A stretch of 64,000 nt of DNA from Aotearoamyces nothofagi (taxonomy: Eukaryota; Ascomycota; Leotiomycetes; Leotiales; Tympanidaceae). Position numbers and translations under genes: made by a program. Under the pieces are notes generated by a model. The model was not told where the DNA came from. It made no database searches and saw nothing but the letters and a program-made list of their open reading frames with translations. The stretch covers positions 744,001 through 808,000 of the forward strand of contig JADDTR010000008.1 of NCBI GenBank assembly GCA_015345905.1. Direction: 5' to 3'. This document shows, in pieces, positions 35,090 through 45,216 of the stretch; position 1 is the stretch's first letter; each line of letters opens with the position of its first letter.

Positions 35090-36892
35090 ATGCCTGCAAT
35101 GATTGATGACCCGGATAGTCCGGTAATCTATCGAACTTCTGGCGCAGCACCCTTCCCAGATCCTCACAACCCCCGACCAGCTCTCCCTGCTGATATAATA
35201 CCGAATCAAGTGACGCTTCGAGATCGCACGACAATTGCCACTATTGTGCCTTTCTCTTCCCACCACCAAGTTCCTATTTCGCTCTTGTCGTACCTGAGCG
35301 ATCAACTGAACAAGGAGATTGAAAAGGGCGATACGTACCCTATGATTGATGCACTGCCTCTCGACAAATTCAGTACTTATTGGTTCCAAAATTTCGGTGC
35401 AATCATCCTTATTGGACAGATTGAACACTCAGATGATGTAGTCGAAGGTCGAAACTGGTCTACTGAATGTCTTGGAAGCTTTTACATCAAACCCAACTAC
35501 CCTGGTAGAAGCAGCCATATCTGTAATGCTGGTTTCCTCGTCACAGATGCTGCGAGAAACCGCGGCGTTGGAAGGCTTATGGGAGAGAGTTATATTGAAT
35601 GGGCTCCAAAGCTTGGATACACCTACTCAGTGTTCAATCTTGTCTATGAGACTAATGTAGCCTCCTGCCGAATTTGGGATGCCCTAGGATTCAAAAGGAT
35701 TGGACGTGTCAAGGGTTGCGGGAATCTGAAAAGCTACCCAGATCGTTTAATTGACGCCATCATATATGGTCGAGACCTAGGCCCTGAAGGCGAGGATTTC
35801 GTGAGCGAAGAACGTTTCGACAAAATTAAATTCTATCTAAAATACGGCAAATACCCAAACGGTGCTGATCGTGCCGAGAAAAGCAGATTAAGGAGCGCAG
35901 CGACGCACTATAAGCTGCTCGACAATGACAAGCTGATGCTCAAAGACAAGGAGGTTATATCGGATCCTCAGCAGCAGTATGAGATTGCGAGAAATGTACA
36001 TAATGTACAGCATGGAGGCATCAATAAGACTACCGCCAGTATTGCAGAGAAGTTTCATTGGGTTAGAATCAAGGAGACAGTCAGTCTTGTAATTAGAAAC
36101 TGTGCCGAATGCAAAGAATTGGGCAAGGCTCCAATTGTGCGTGCCGATGGAGTGATTCCGCGAGGATATACCGATTCTGGTTCTGGTGTCAGCGCTGCAG
36201 GACGGGCACTGAATTTACCGTCACCGTCGCATTCTTGTTCAGATGCTGCGACAGATCCTTACGGCGATCCATTCCGCGCTGATATTACGCCTAGCATAGA
36301 TGCAATTGATGCTCCATCAGACTCAACGCCTCAACTATTCGGGCAGTCAATGCAGTCGTCATCTCGGGAAGATGGTCTTCGGACCTCTGATCATATTCAT
36401 CAACTCCCGTCTCAGCATCATCTACAACAACATCAAGCACCAATGGCTCAAATGCAACACCACATCGCCGATTCGGATCCAAACGACTACATACCATTAG
36501 ACCCTCAAATCATGGAAGATGTTCGCAATCTTGGCAATTACGATCCACATGATCCATCATCCTACGGGGGCCATGATCATCACGACGACCTACACGACCA
36601 ACATTCTGATCCATTTCATTCAATGCTCTCAGGTCACCAAGTTGGCGATCTTCATATGAGAGATCAAAGCCATAGGCATGATGGGATTGGCATCGGCAAT
36701 GCTGATGTCGGTCTCGACATGCTCCTTGAAGATGACGAAGACATGAACGGCGGCCATGACGCGAATGGTGGGCCCGGGACAGGAGACTCAAAGGAAAGAG
36801 CACAGGCTGCTGCAATGGCAGCAGAAGCAGCGATGAGGAGATCGGGTATGAATGCAGACCCGGTCTTGTATGGACGCGGGTATCGGGATTAA
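35090..36892 (+). CDS. Spt10-like GNAT protein with integrase-type HHCC zinc module
   Basis: This is a single-exon gene of 600 aa. Residues about 40-230 form a GNAT acetyltransferase domain, with the acetyl-CoA loop DAARNRGVGRLMGESYIEWA and the partner motif ETNVASCRIWDALGFKRIGR. An HHCC zinc module follows: His304 and His308 (HNVQHGG), Cys338 and Cys341 (NCAECKE). The last 240 residues are low-complexity, rich in D, H, Q and S, with HDHHDD-type runs. The same order occurs in yeast Spt10, which binds histone gene upstream sequences through an integrase-like HHCC finger and activates histone genes. A role in transcription is therefore inferred. The DNA target in moulds is not known from this sequence. 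The gene converges with CCT7. Confidence 0.85.
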   Translation: MPAMIDDPDSPVIYRTSGAAPFPDPHNPRPALPADIIPNQVTLRDRTTIATIVPFSSHHQVPISLLSYLSDQLNKEIEKGDTYPMIDALPLDKFSTYWFQNFGAIILIGQIEHSDDVVEGRNWSTECLGSFYIKPNYPGRSSHICNAGFLVTDAARNRGVGRLMGESYIEWAPKLGYTYSVFNLVYETNVASCRIWDALGFKRIGRVKGCGNLKSYPDRLIDAIIYGRDLGPEGEDFVSEERFDKIKFYLKYGKYPNGADRAEKSRLRSAATHYKLLDNDKLMLKDKEVISDPQQQYEIARNVHNVQHGGINKTTASIAEKFHWVRIKETVSLVIRNCAECKELGKAPIVRADGVIPRGYTDSGSGVSAAGRALNLPSPSHSCSDAATDPYGDPFRADITPSIDAIDAPSDSTPQLFGQSMQSSSREDGLRTSDHIHQLPSQHHLQQHQAPMAQMQHHIADSDPNDYIPLDPQIMEDVRNLGNYDPHDPSSYGGHDHHDDLHDQHSDPFHSMLSGHQVGDLHMRDQSHRHDGIGIGNADVGLDMLLEDDEDMNGGHDANGGPGTGDSKERAQAAAMAAEAAMRRSGMNADPVLYGRGYRD

Positions 36893-38000
36893 TGAGGAAG
36901 AGAAAGATATTATTGTTGACGAATTTACGACGATAAATTGGAGTACTGGGAGTTTCTGGAGTAGAGTTGCATAAGCTTAATAGCGGAGTTAAATTGGCTA
37001 TAACGCCATAGCGGTTTCTTGACGGAGGCTATTTAAGTAAGAGTTGTATATTTCAAAGCTGGAAGAGCCAAAGCTCTCTTCAGATGTTGAAGGGGGTGTT
37101 AGCAAGTATGACTACGTATAATTTAAATCCCATGCTAGACCGTGGCAAGATGATTCTCAATATATCTAAAGTTGTAGCTTGCCACTGCCGACGCCCTATC
37201 TACAGACTACACTTGGTTTGTTCTTTACTATCGTGGCATTTTTTAGAACCTTTTCAAGAGTCCCATGTCCTCCTATTACCATCCTCAACGAGCCTTGTGT
37301 TGGCAATCGGAGCATAAAGCTATGTTGTAGTTCTTGCACAGATAATTCCTTACCGATAGATCTGCAAGATAGTCCTGTCGAAGTACTCTTCTTAGAAATC
37401 ATTGCATATCTTGCTGTCATTTGGATTCTTGCAGTCTCTATTACCATTCAATTTTCGCTACCCTACTTAACATTCCTGTAACATCTTTCTTTCCGCTCCA
37501 AAGACAACCTCTGTCTATTCAAGATGGAGCTGTGTTGTTCTTATACATGTAATTCCGCCCCAAAGAGCTCTCCAGGGTAATTCTGTCGAAGTGCTTTTTT
37601 CGCCTGTCGTTCTCTGTCTTGTCGTCATTTCGGGTTTTGCGGTTGTTTAGGTCTCTGTCGTGAGCAGTGGTCTTGCTGTTGTCTAGAACATTCCCTGGAC
37701 CCCTCTCTCACCGCGAACTAACGAGATATTTGCCCAAATCGAAGCCGCAATTTAAGATTAGGTAGAATTCAGAAGAAACCTGTCACCAGTACATAACAGG
37801 AAGAACATCTGAACATCGCCCACTTAGAGCATTAGTAGGCTAAAGACATGGATATCATAATTGCCAAGGAAATAGACGTCGACCAATAATTCGGTCGCTC
37901 ATAAAAAAATCACAATATCAATAACTCAGGGTATGATTAGGTCTAGGAGGAAATTCTTCTATTTTACATTACAGAAGTTACTTCATGAACTTTATGCAGA
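36893..38000. other. Convergent intergenic with a diverged duplicated segment
   Basis: I see no gene. Two segments of about 125 bp look like diverged copies of each other and are listed separately. The ends of the Spt10-like and CCT7 transcripts lie here. Confidence 0.5.
37316..37658. repeat. Diverged direct duplication (copies about 37316-37440 and 37524-37658)
   Basis: Both copies share, in the same order, an AGCTRTGTTGT block, a TAATTCC block, CTGTCGAAGT followed by CTTTTTT or ACTCTTCTT, then TGTCRTCATTT and a later GTCTCT. The copies are about 208 bp apart. Divergence is substantial and I aligned them by eye. Confidence 0.5.
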
Positions 38001-39831
38001 TCATCTCCTTGGCATGCCACGGCCTCTACCTCTCAATGCTCTCTGAGCAGCTCCAGGAGGTAGACCTCTCTGTGGTGCTTGTGGTGCCTGACTCTCCTCA
38101 TTTTTAATTGTCTCATCGACACTCAAAATCAGACAACTCGCTTCTGTAGCTGCCTGGATGGCATTGATCTTGACCAAGCTCGGCTCCCAGACGAACATCT
38201 CCAAGTTGTTTGCAATGCCTTCATTAACGAAATCCACACCAGCCCAGGTGTTCCCTTTTCGGTGCTCAACACGTAGCTTGTTCAAGATGTCTGTTGCATC
38301 AAAGCCTGCATTGTCGCAAAGCTGGCGAGGAATAACTTCAAGTGCCTTTGCAAATGACTTGATGATGGCTTGTTGCTTGTGTGGGATGTTCTTGTCTGCA
38401 TATCGGTGAAGGTATGCTGAGATCTCCATCTCGCACGCACCACCTCCGGCGACAATGCTCTGGTTCTTAATAGCACGCTTGACGATCATGATAGCATCGT
38501 GTAATGAACGCTCGACTTCAGCGATGAACTGTTCAGCACCTCCACGGAGGACTAATGTACAGGTCTTTGCTGCTGGGCAGTCCTCAAAAAAGTTAAATCG
38601 CTCGCCACCGATTTGCTTCTCTTCGAATCTGCCGCATGTTCCCAGGTGCTCTGGGTGGATATCGGAGCAGGTCGATTGGATAGAGCCGCCAGTTGCTTGG
38701 ATTACACGCTCGAGATCGCCAGATGAGACACGCCCTGCGCAGAAGATATTTCGATCTGAGAAGTACTGTGTAGCCAGATCTCCGATTGGAAGTTTGCTTA
38801 AAACGACGTTTGCTCCCGTCTTGTATAGTGCTTCCATCTTGTTGTAAATAATCTGCCACTCAGCATCGACAATCGCTTGGTACTCTGATACTTGCTCAAC
38901 TCTGACTTCCGCGTTGTCCTTTTCGCTCTTTAGCTCTAGCTCTACGTTCAAGCAAACGATCTTGGGATTCTTGAAAGACTTGGGCTGCTGTTCGAAACCA
39001 GCATATGAGAAGGTTTTCTTGAAGGCAACCCCATTGACGAAGAGGGAGTCCGTGAGGGAGCCACCTGGGATCTTTTTGATGCCGATAAGGTTCTCGTTCA
39101 GGTCTTCTTGGTCGAGTGATAATACTGCATCAACAACCACTATTATTTGTTAGTGTTTAGATCCCCAAATTATTACCAGGGCCACATACTCTTTGTGAAA
39201 AAGCCAGTATTTCTCTTGATTAGCTTGCTGCTCATCGCTGTTGCTGCTAACTTGTTAAGGGTCTCTCTCTTGTTGCCTTCGCTGGTGTTAACAGCAATCT
39301 CCTTGATCTTGTTCACTGCCATCGTCGAAGCCCTCCTGAGACCCTTCATGATTGTTTGTGAGCTTACACCCTGCTCTACGTGTTCCTTGATCTCCTTGAG
39401 GATCTCTCCTGCTAGGACAACCACCGATGTTGTTCCATCACCAACTTCAGCGTCTTGCGATCGGGCAATATCTGTAAGAATTCGGGCAGCTGGGTGTACA
39501 ATATCAAGGAGCTATCACTTGTCAGCCAATGATTTTATTAGAAACTGGTAAAAATGTAGAATACCTTCATCACCGTGGCTCCATCATTTGTGATTGTCTG
39601 CCTGCCATTTTCGTCCACTAGCAACAGATCTCCTCCATATGGACCAAGAGTGCTTCGGATGGTGGCCTGGACAGCTAAACAAGCATTAATGTTCGATATA
39701 ATCTGGCCCTTGCCCTGCGAGGAGTCCGTGCCTAAATAGGAATATGTTAGTATAAATGTCTGCAAAGAAGCTATAGCTTACTGACCCTCTTTCAGCACAA
39801 TAATCGTGGGGGTTTGGCCGCCAAACGACAT
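38001..39831 (-). CDS. CCT7: T-complex protein 1 subunit eta (CCT7)
   Basis: The four exons are 39831-39786, 39731-39565, 39511-39190 and 39139-38001. The introns are 54, 53 and 50 nt and the product is 557 aa. The short first exon gives [16 protein letters not shown]. Group II chaperonin motifs are all present: [36 protein letters not shown] across intron 2, and the catalytic nucleotide loop [28 protein letters not shown] spans intron 3. [36 protein letters not shown] and [18 protein letters not shown] are eta-subunit signatures. The C-terminus is Gly/Arg-rich (GRGRGMPRR), as in animal CCT7. The product is one of eight subunits of the cytosolic TRiC/CCT ring that folds actin, tubulin and WD-propeller proteins. 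The symbol follows the yeast and human gene. Confidence 0.97.
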
Positions 39832-40494
39832 TATCGCAGATGCGCAAAGAGACTATCAACGTTTAGAGAAGAATATGTGTTCCTATAAAGACAGTTGAAG
39901 TGTCAATCGGTCGAGGAATCGATTCGTAGGATGGTTGCAGAGCTCTAGATCCTATCAACATCTATCACGGCCTCTTTGAATTTCTAAAAGTTCGTTCTCG
40001 CGTCGCGCGAAGCAGGCGCTTGGACCACCAGGGAGATGTTGCATCACATGACACCCCAACTTCATCGTCGCACTTTCGACTATGTTCTCACTACAAACAC
40101 GAAATGGGAGATTGCAATACACCACTATCCGGGAAAACAGTTTTGCAGTCATATTATGCATATCGCGGAAGCTCAACTCAGAATTTGGTGTATAGTACAC
40201 GTCATATTGAACTCGCAGCACTGCTGTATTCTCCTCTTTTCAATTTGTAAGCGCTATTGTCTGATTCCACAAATCCGATTACTTGACATTTGCAACAAGT
40301 TATTTCCAAACATTCTGCTGTTTCACCTCTCAATTTTTGGAGTCGGCAAGTATGCTTCTATTAGCCAAAATAAAGCATAGGAGGAGGATATGGGCATCTA
40401 ACTTCGAGCTGTGGTTTATTTTGTTTTGGAGATGTGGTGTTTTATGCTATTTTGTGCTCTATGCGAAACGCTCCCGGCAGGTATTAATCCATAT
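39832..40494. other. Intergenic, promoter of CCT7
   Basis: I see no gene. The small frames here are unlike any family. A run of degenerate GAA/TTC pentamers near 39975-39995 faintly resembles a heat-shock element but does not meet the consensus. Confidence 0.5.
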
Positions 40495-41368
40495 TCAACC
40501 AGGGCCCAGTGCTGCTTCTTCCATATTATATCCAGCACCGCTTCTCGCTTGGCCATCTTCCCCTTTCTTCTTGTGCCATTTCTTAATAGCCTCTACTGCC
40601 TCACCTATACCCTTTACAACCACAGTCGGTCCACCTTTAGCAAGATCTCCAAGCTTGTCATTCCATCCACTAGTACTGTTATGGGCCTCTGCTCTATTTA
40701 CCAACGCAGCCTGAAGCCCAGCAGCCCTAGCTCCGACGACGTCAAATGGATTCCCACTAACGAGCCAAATACTTGCTAGATCTTCCTTGGTCGTTTCCTT
40801 GCCAGTCTTCTTCGCAAAATGGTTGTAAACCCTAGGATCAGGCTTATAGACTTCCAATTCCTCGATAGTAATAAGACCCTTAAAAGCTGAGGCGTATGGT
40901 GATAATGAAGGCGATCTGTTCACGGACGATCCAACCATGGCGTCAGTACCATTGGAGAGGACATAAGCATCAATACATGGATCTTCTGTCATGGCCTTTA
41001 GAGCCGGCCCCACATCAGGAAACATCCTAAGAGAGTCATAGGCATTCATTAAGCTCTCTTTATCTCTCTGAGACAGACTTTCTCCGGATTCAGCTAGGGC
41101 ATGGTTTAGAGACGCAAGCGTAACCTTATTGAACGGCTTATACAGTGCTTGAAACTATTTAGCAATGGATATAAATCTAGGAATTAAGAGACTCACACAT
41201 GCTATTCAAACGCCATGTATATTCCAGTTGATATCGTCGCCACAATGCCGCTATCTTTTGGGCTTTCACATCTCCAAAATAGGTAGCTAGCTCCTTAGTT
41301 ATAGACTCGGTTGACAGTAATGTGCCATAAAGGTCAAAGCCCACAACAATTTTATCAGATGATGCCAT
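40495..41368 (-). CDS. HAD-superfamily hydrolase, L-2-haloacid dehalogenase type
   Basis: The two exons are 41368-41197 and 41147-40495, and the product is 274 aa. The nucleophile motif is VVGFDLYGTLLS with Asp12. Motif II is YVLSNGTDAM. The motif III lysine is in EELEVYKPDPRVY. The last motif, WLVSGNPFDVVGARAAG, has the Ser, Asn and Asp arrangement of (S)-2-haloacid dehalogenases. A helical cap (residues about 20-100) lies between motifs I and II. Bacterial relatives cleave the carbon-halogen bond of 2-haloacids. In fungi the natural substrate is usually unknown, and phosphatase activity is possible. The frame requires the intron to end at the second of two nearby AG sites (41148), because using the first AG breaks the frame. 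Confidence 0.87.
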
Positions 41369-41617
41369 AATTATGGTAGCTAATTACTCAGGCTGGAAGC
41401 TCAAACTTGATGTTCGCAACCCCGCCGCTGGTTGAACAGCTCAGAGCCACGGCTCGGAGGAACTACTGCTCCGTGGCCGAGGGTACCACCATTTACTGTG
41501 AATATTAGTGTTCATCAAGACTTAAGGCAGAATGCATTGAAATCTTAATAGTAATATTTTTATTTGCAGGGTATCAGCTGCAGGTCCAAGTAGATTCCTT
41601 TTCCGAGGGATACGATC

Positions 41618-44566
41618 TTACTTGTATCTGTTCGCGTGCTCTATATACTCCGTAAGTTCGTCATCACTAGGCCATCCACCCCATTCTCCGACTTCCTCCA
41701 TAAGAGTCCTCAAATCATTGATCGTTTGGTCATCGACGTTTTGCCCATTCTCAACAAACACCCTCATTGCTACAAGAGCACGACGGAGGATACTTCTACC
41801 GTTTCGAGATCCCATCGCAGAAAGATTTAGTGAGCCCTTGTTCCGTACCATCCAATGCAATAGAGAGAGAATAGCCTGCCATTCTCCACCAATTCCAAGT
41901 ACACGAATGTAAGCATGAAGATGGGACCCTTCGATACGATGCAGTAAAATTGGAGGACCAAGTTCGGTTCGCCCCACTGAAGATAATTCAGTAAATTTAG
42001 CCTTGATATCTCGGATTCCACGTTCAATCAAGTCACTATCTTCTTCAGATGCGACAAACATGGCTTTTTCAAAACAAACGCAAACAATCTGGAATCCAGC
42101 CGGATCCAATTCAATACCAGCTTTGTCGATGTCTGTTAAAGCAGCTTCCAATATGATCCATGCTTGGATGGCGGTCAATGATCCGCGCCCAGGGGAGTAG
42201 TTCTTCTGGGAAGTATCCCACCGAGCAAGGGCTTCAAAGAGGGCATACCAGGCGGGCCGAAAGTGCGTTTGTCGTACGCGCAAAAGCTGCACTGCATGAA
42301 ATAGTAAATTTGGTCTCCTTTGATGGTTGATAGGCACAGATGCATTGGCCAACCGTGCCCCAGGAAACGGGGATTTGTTATTGTCTTTCCATGACTGGTA
42401 TACTGCAAATCGACAAAGAAGTTTGATAAAGGCTGCAAATGTCTGAACAGGTATACGCTTCAGTATTGTCAAACACATTCTGCTTGGGTCGCCCAGGAGA
42501 CCCTTGACAGCCTCATCATTGAGAGAGCTATCTGTTAAGTATACCACGGCTACATTTAGCGACCTTGCGTGAGTAAGGAGAAAATCAAGACAACGACCTG
42601 AAGGTACAACCCCCTGCCTAATCATCCGTGCATAAAGTTCCGGGATGCTTGGTGGTTGAGCACGTAGCTTTTCGCTCTCGCTGGTATTATCATCCGGTAC
42701 GGGGAACACTTCTTTGCTCTCGCCGGGTATTAGAATATGCTCCTTTACTCTGTTCTGTCTTGCTAGATCGAAGACAAGCTTTTCGAACATGGCATGATAC
42801 ATTGCCAGCGATGGTCGCTGCTGGTCTATACTATATGCAAGGAATGCCGCCCAAGCTTCTTTGACATCTCTCGTGGCTCGAATCCTAGCTTCCCATTCAT
42901 GTCCATTTTGAGAAGGATCAACTTCAGCAGAAAGTCCCGGTCGTTGCCTCATTTTAATCACAGAGCGTGTTTGGATCGTCGGTGTACCATCTGGCTCTCT
43001 ACCGCCCAGAATATGTGTGGCCCGGTCCATTGATGTATCGTCATATCCAGCTTCTCGCATACGTGAAAGAACGGACGTGACCCGGCTTATATCCTCTTGT
43101 GGCATTCGCTCTACATCCATACCATCTAGTTCTTTTCTCCACGGTGGCCAAGATCGGCGCATGAGCTTCGCAAACTTTAATTCTTCGGGAGACTTTTGAG
43201 ACCCTGCCAACACACGGGATATGGCAAGGTAGCTTTTCATATCCAGTTCAAGAGGAGGCTGAAAACTGTTAGCTCTCTCAAGGAGATATTGTTGGGCGTC
43301 CCAGTTATACACCATAGACCTCATCGGATTAAATGCTGCTGGAAGAGCTAGCTGATGGATGGTTGTGTTGTATAGCTTGCTCAATCGAGAATGCAACCTG
43401 CCGTCTACTACTATGGTATCAGATGTATCACCACCTGCAAGCTTGTTGAGATATACTGGAACCATGTGACAGATACTGACTACTGCCGGAGGCCAGACCT
43501 TTCGAGCGTGTTTGAGTAGACGCGCCACTAGAATTGTGAATGTAGACTCTTCCAAGGTTCCGTAATCATGAGTTGACTGCAGTAGTGGTGTTTCGCCTTC
43601 GGATTTTGGCAGTGGTGAGTCCTTGGAAATGGGTCTCAGGCCTGGTAAAGGTGACTGGCTGCGTAACGGTGTAGGACTGCGAGCATTGCTATTTGTGAGC
43701 CTAGACCAAGCATCCGTTAATATCATTTGGAAAGTCTTGACATGAAGGTTATCTCGGCGTAGAATTTCAAGCAGGAGAAATGTAGGTGTGACCGAAGATA
43801 ATGATAGGTAGCGTTTGGCAGCTTCCTCGCCATTTTTTGTTGAGACTACCCAGGCCCATTCGCGCACATCATGATGGGAAAAACCTGCCCTCTCTAGAGA
43901 TGCGATCACTGTATCATTAAAGACCTGCGTCAATGCATCTGGACTTTCCTGTGGGTGTATCAGAAAAGGAACCCCAAGTACAAGCCTGTGCGATAGGAGC
44001 AGAGTAGAAAAACATACCTCAGAGGCATCCATCGCCTGAAGGTACCTTAAAAGAATATAAGGAAGAGGTGCATCGAAGTAAATGCTGTCTGCACGAGAGT
44101 CTAATGAGGGAGACTTCGAGGCTAGGGGGTCCCGATCTAGCCATGTTCTAAGTTCTTCCAAAGCCGATTTCCGCCGTGCCTTTATTCTTCTACGGCTGAG
44201 CTCTGGGATCACCTCGCCGGTACTTTTGGCTCTGCCTTTCGCTGCTGTTGACCGTGTCTGGTACTGTCTCGTCTCTTTTGGCTTTAAAGACTTACTAGGT
44301 GTAGTGTCGGGAAGGGACTCCGCGGTAGGCTCTGGCTCGATAATGCTGGGAGCATAATGTGATTTACTAAGACTGTCGTTGGCGTACCCATGTCGATTTA
44401 TCCTATATGAAAATAGATGGCCGCGACGACCATAGAGTATATTCATGGGCGACTTTGTAGGAAGGCCTGCAAGCTTAAGAAAGCTCCAAGGGCGTTGAGG
44501 GAGTACATGGCTCCAATTTCCGGGAGAAAGGCGCGATTGCATTCGATCATATTGTACATCCCCCAA
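41618..44566 (-). CDS. Large helical protein, probably mitochondrial, of unknown function
   Basis: The uninterrupted frame is 982 aa. A 69-nt in-frame segment at 44017-43949 has a GTATGT donor, a CTGATA branch site and a CACAG acceptor. I think it is an intron, which would leave 959 aa. The N-terminus offers starts at residues 1, 9 and 41. The one at 44446 (MNILYGRRGHLFSYRINRHG) would give a good mitochondrial presequence. A low-complexity basic linker follows to about residue 130, then helical segments without an obvious enzyme motif. Their spacing suggests a helical-repeat protein such as a pentatricopeptide-type RNA-binding factor, but I do not recognise a clear repeat. Treat the function as unknown. 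The gene shares a 650-bp divergent promoter with the next gene. Confidence 0.8.
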   Translation of the reverse strand: MGDVQYDRMQSRLSPGNWSHVLPQRPWSFLKLAGLPTKSPMNILYGRRGHLFSYRINRHGYANDSLSKSHYAPSIIEPEPTAESLPDTTPSKSLKPKETRQYQTRSTAAKGRAKSTGEVIPELSRRRIKARRKSALEELRTWLDRDPLASKSPSLDSRADSIYFDAPLPYILLRYLQAMDASEVCFSTLLLSHRLVLGVPFLIHPQESPDALTQVFNDTVIASLERAGFSHHDVREWAWVVSTKNGEEAAKRYLSLSSVTPTFLLLEILRRDNLHVKTFQMILTDAWSRLTNSNARSPTPLRSQSPLPGLRPISKDSPLPKSEGETPLLQSTHDYGTLEESTFTILVARLLKHARKVWPPAVVSICHMVPVYLNKLAGGDTSDTIVVDGRLHSRLSKLYNTTIHQLALPAAFNPMRSMVYNWDAQQYLLERANSFQPPLELDMKSYLAISRVLAGSQKSPEELKFAKLMRRSWPPWRKELDGMDVERMPQEDISRVTSVLSRMREAGYDDTSMDRATHILGGREPDGTPTIQTRSVIKMRQRPGLSAEVDPSQNGHEWEARIRATRDVKEAWAAFLAYSIDQQRPSLAMYHAMFEKLVFDLARQNRVKEHILIPGESKEVFPVPDDNTSESEKLRAQPPSIPELYARMIRQGVVPSGRCLDFLLTHARSLNVAVVYLTDSSLNDEAVKGLLGDPSRMCLTILKRIPVQTFAAFIKLLCRFAVYQSWKDNNKSPFPGARLANASVPINHQRRPNLLFHAVQLLRVRQTHFRPAWYALFEALARWDTSQKNYSPGRGSLTAIQAWIILEAALTDIDKAGIELDPAGFQIVCVCFEKAMFVASEEDSDLIERGIRDIKAKFTELSSVGRTELGPPILLHRIEGSHLHAYIRVLGIGGEWQAILSLLHWMVRNKGSLNLSAMGSRNGRSILRRALVAMRVFVENGQNVDDQTINDLRTLMEEVGEWGGWPSDDELTEYIEHANRYK

Positions 44567-45216
44567 GTAAAGTCAAAAGTTGAAATAATATGCCAAAGCA
44601 ATCCCAATGGTCCTAGGTCCACGGTGCTTGGCCTCCTATTCTTCCTCCACCGAAGCTCAATATCGATAGTGGTACACGTTGGGGTCGATAAGGATTTTGA
44701 CAGAGTAAACAGGCGTATAGATAGTGGTTATGTCGAGAAAAGGAATTGTTGAAGAAGCAGAGATGCTTGGTGGTTGCTTATATATCAAAATTGATGGCCT
44801 TGTCCAATCCAATTCTTTCAAAAATTGGCACAGCAATCTTTGAAGCTCTCTCAAGTTACAGGACTACTAAATTTCGCTGGGACGGGACGACTGGCATGGT
44901 TGCTCGCTTAAGCTCGCACTAGTTGAAGCATTTGCGGCTCATGGTCAACAGCTTTGAATAGTGAATACGTTCCTGGCTCCACATCTCCCATTACATCTAC
45001 ACAACTTCACTTCTACTCTTGGAAATCTATCGCGTTTCCCGTTGATTGCAGGTTAGGATACGCCCATAGCCACGAAAGTAGAAGCGGGCCTCTAGTCTTT
45101 GCGCCTAAAAATTCTACGCTTGCGAGAAAGATCGTTAACGACTGTACCACACGCTACCTTTGCGACCGCGACTCGCGACCGCGCTTCTCGCAACTGGTTA
45201 TTCGACTCTTACCAGT
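44567..45216. promoter_or_regulatory. Divergent promoter between the large helical protein and the Q/P-rich protein
   Basis: This 650-bp interval has gene starts on both sides. I see no gene within it and no specific binding site that I can defend. Confidence 0.5.

Noticed and set aside
39960-40000. Heat-shock element upstream of CCT7
   Set aside because: The GAA/TTC pentamers have one or two mismatches in most units, so the match is too weak to claim.
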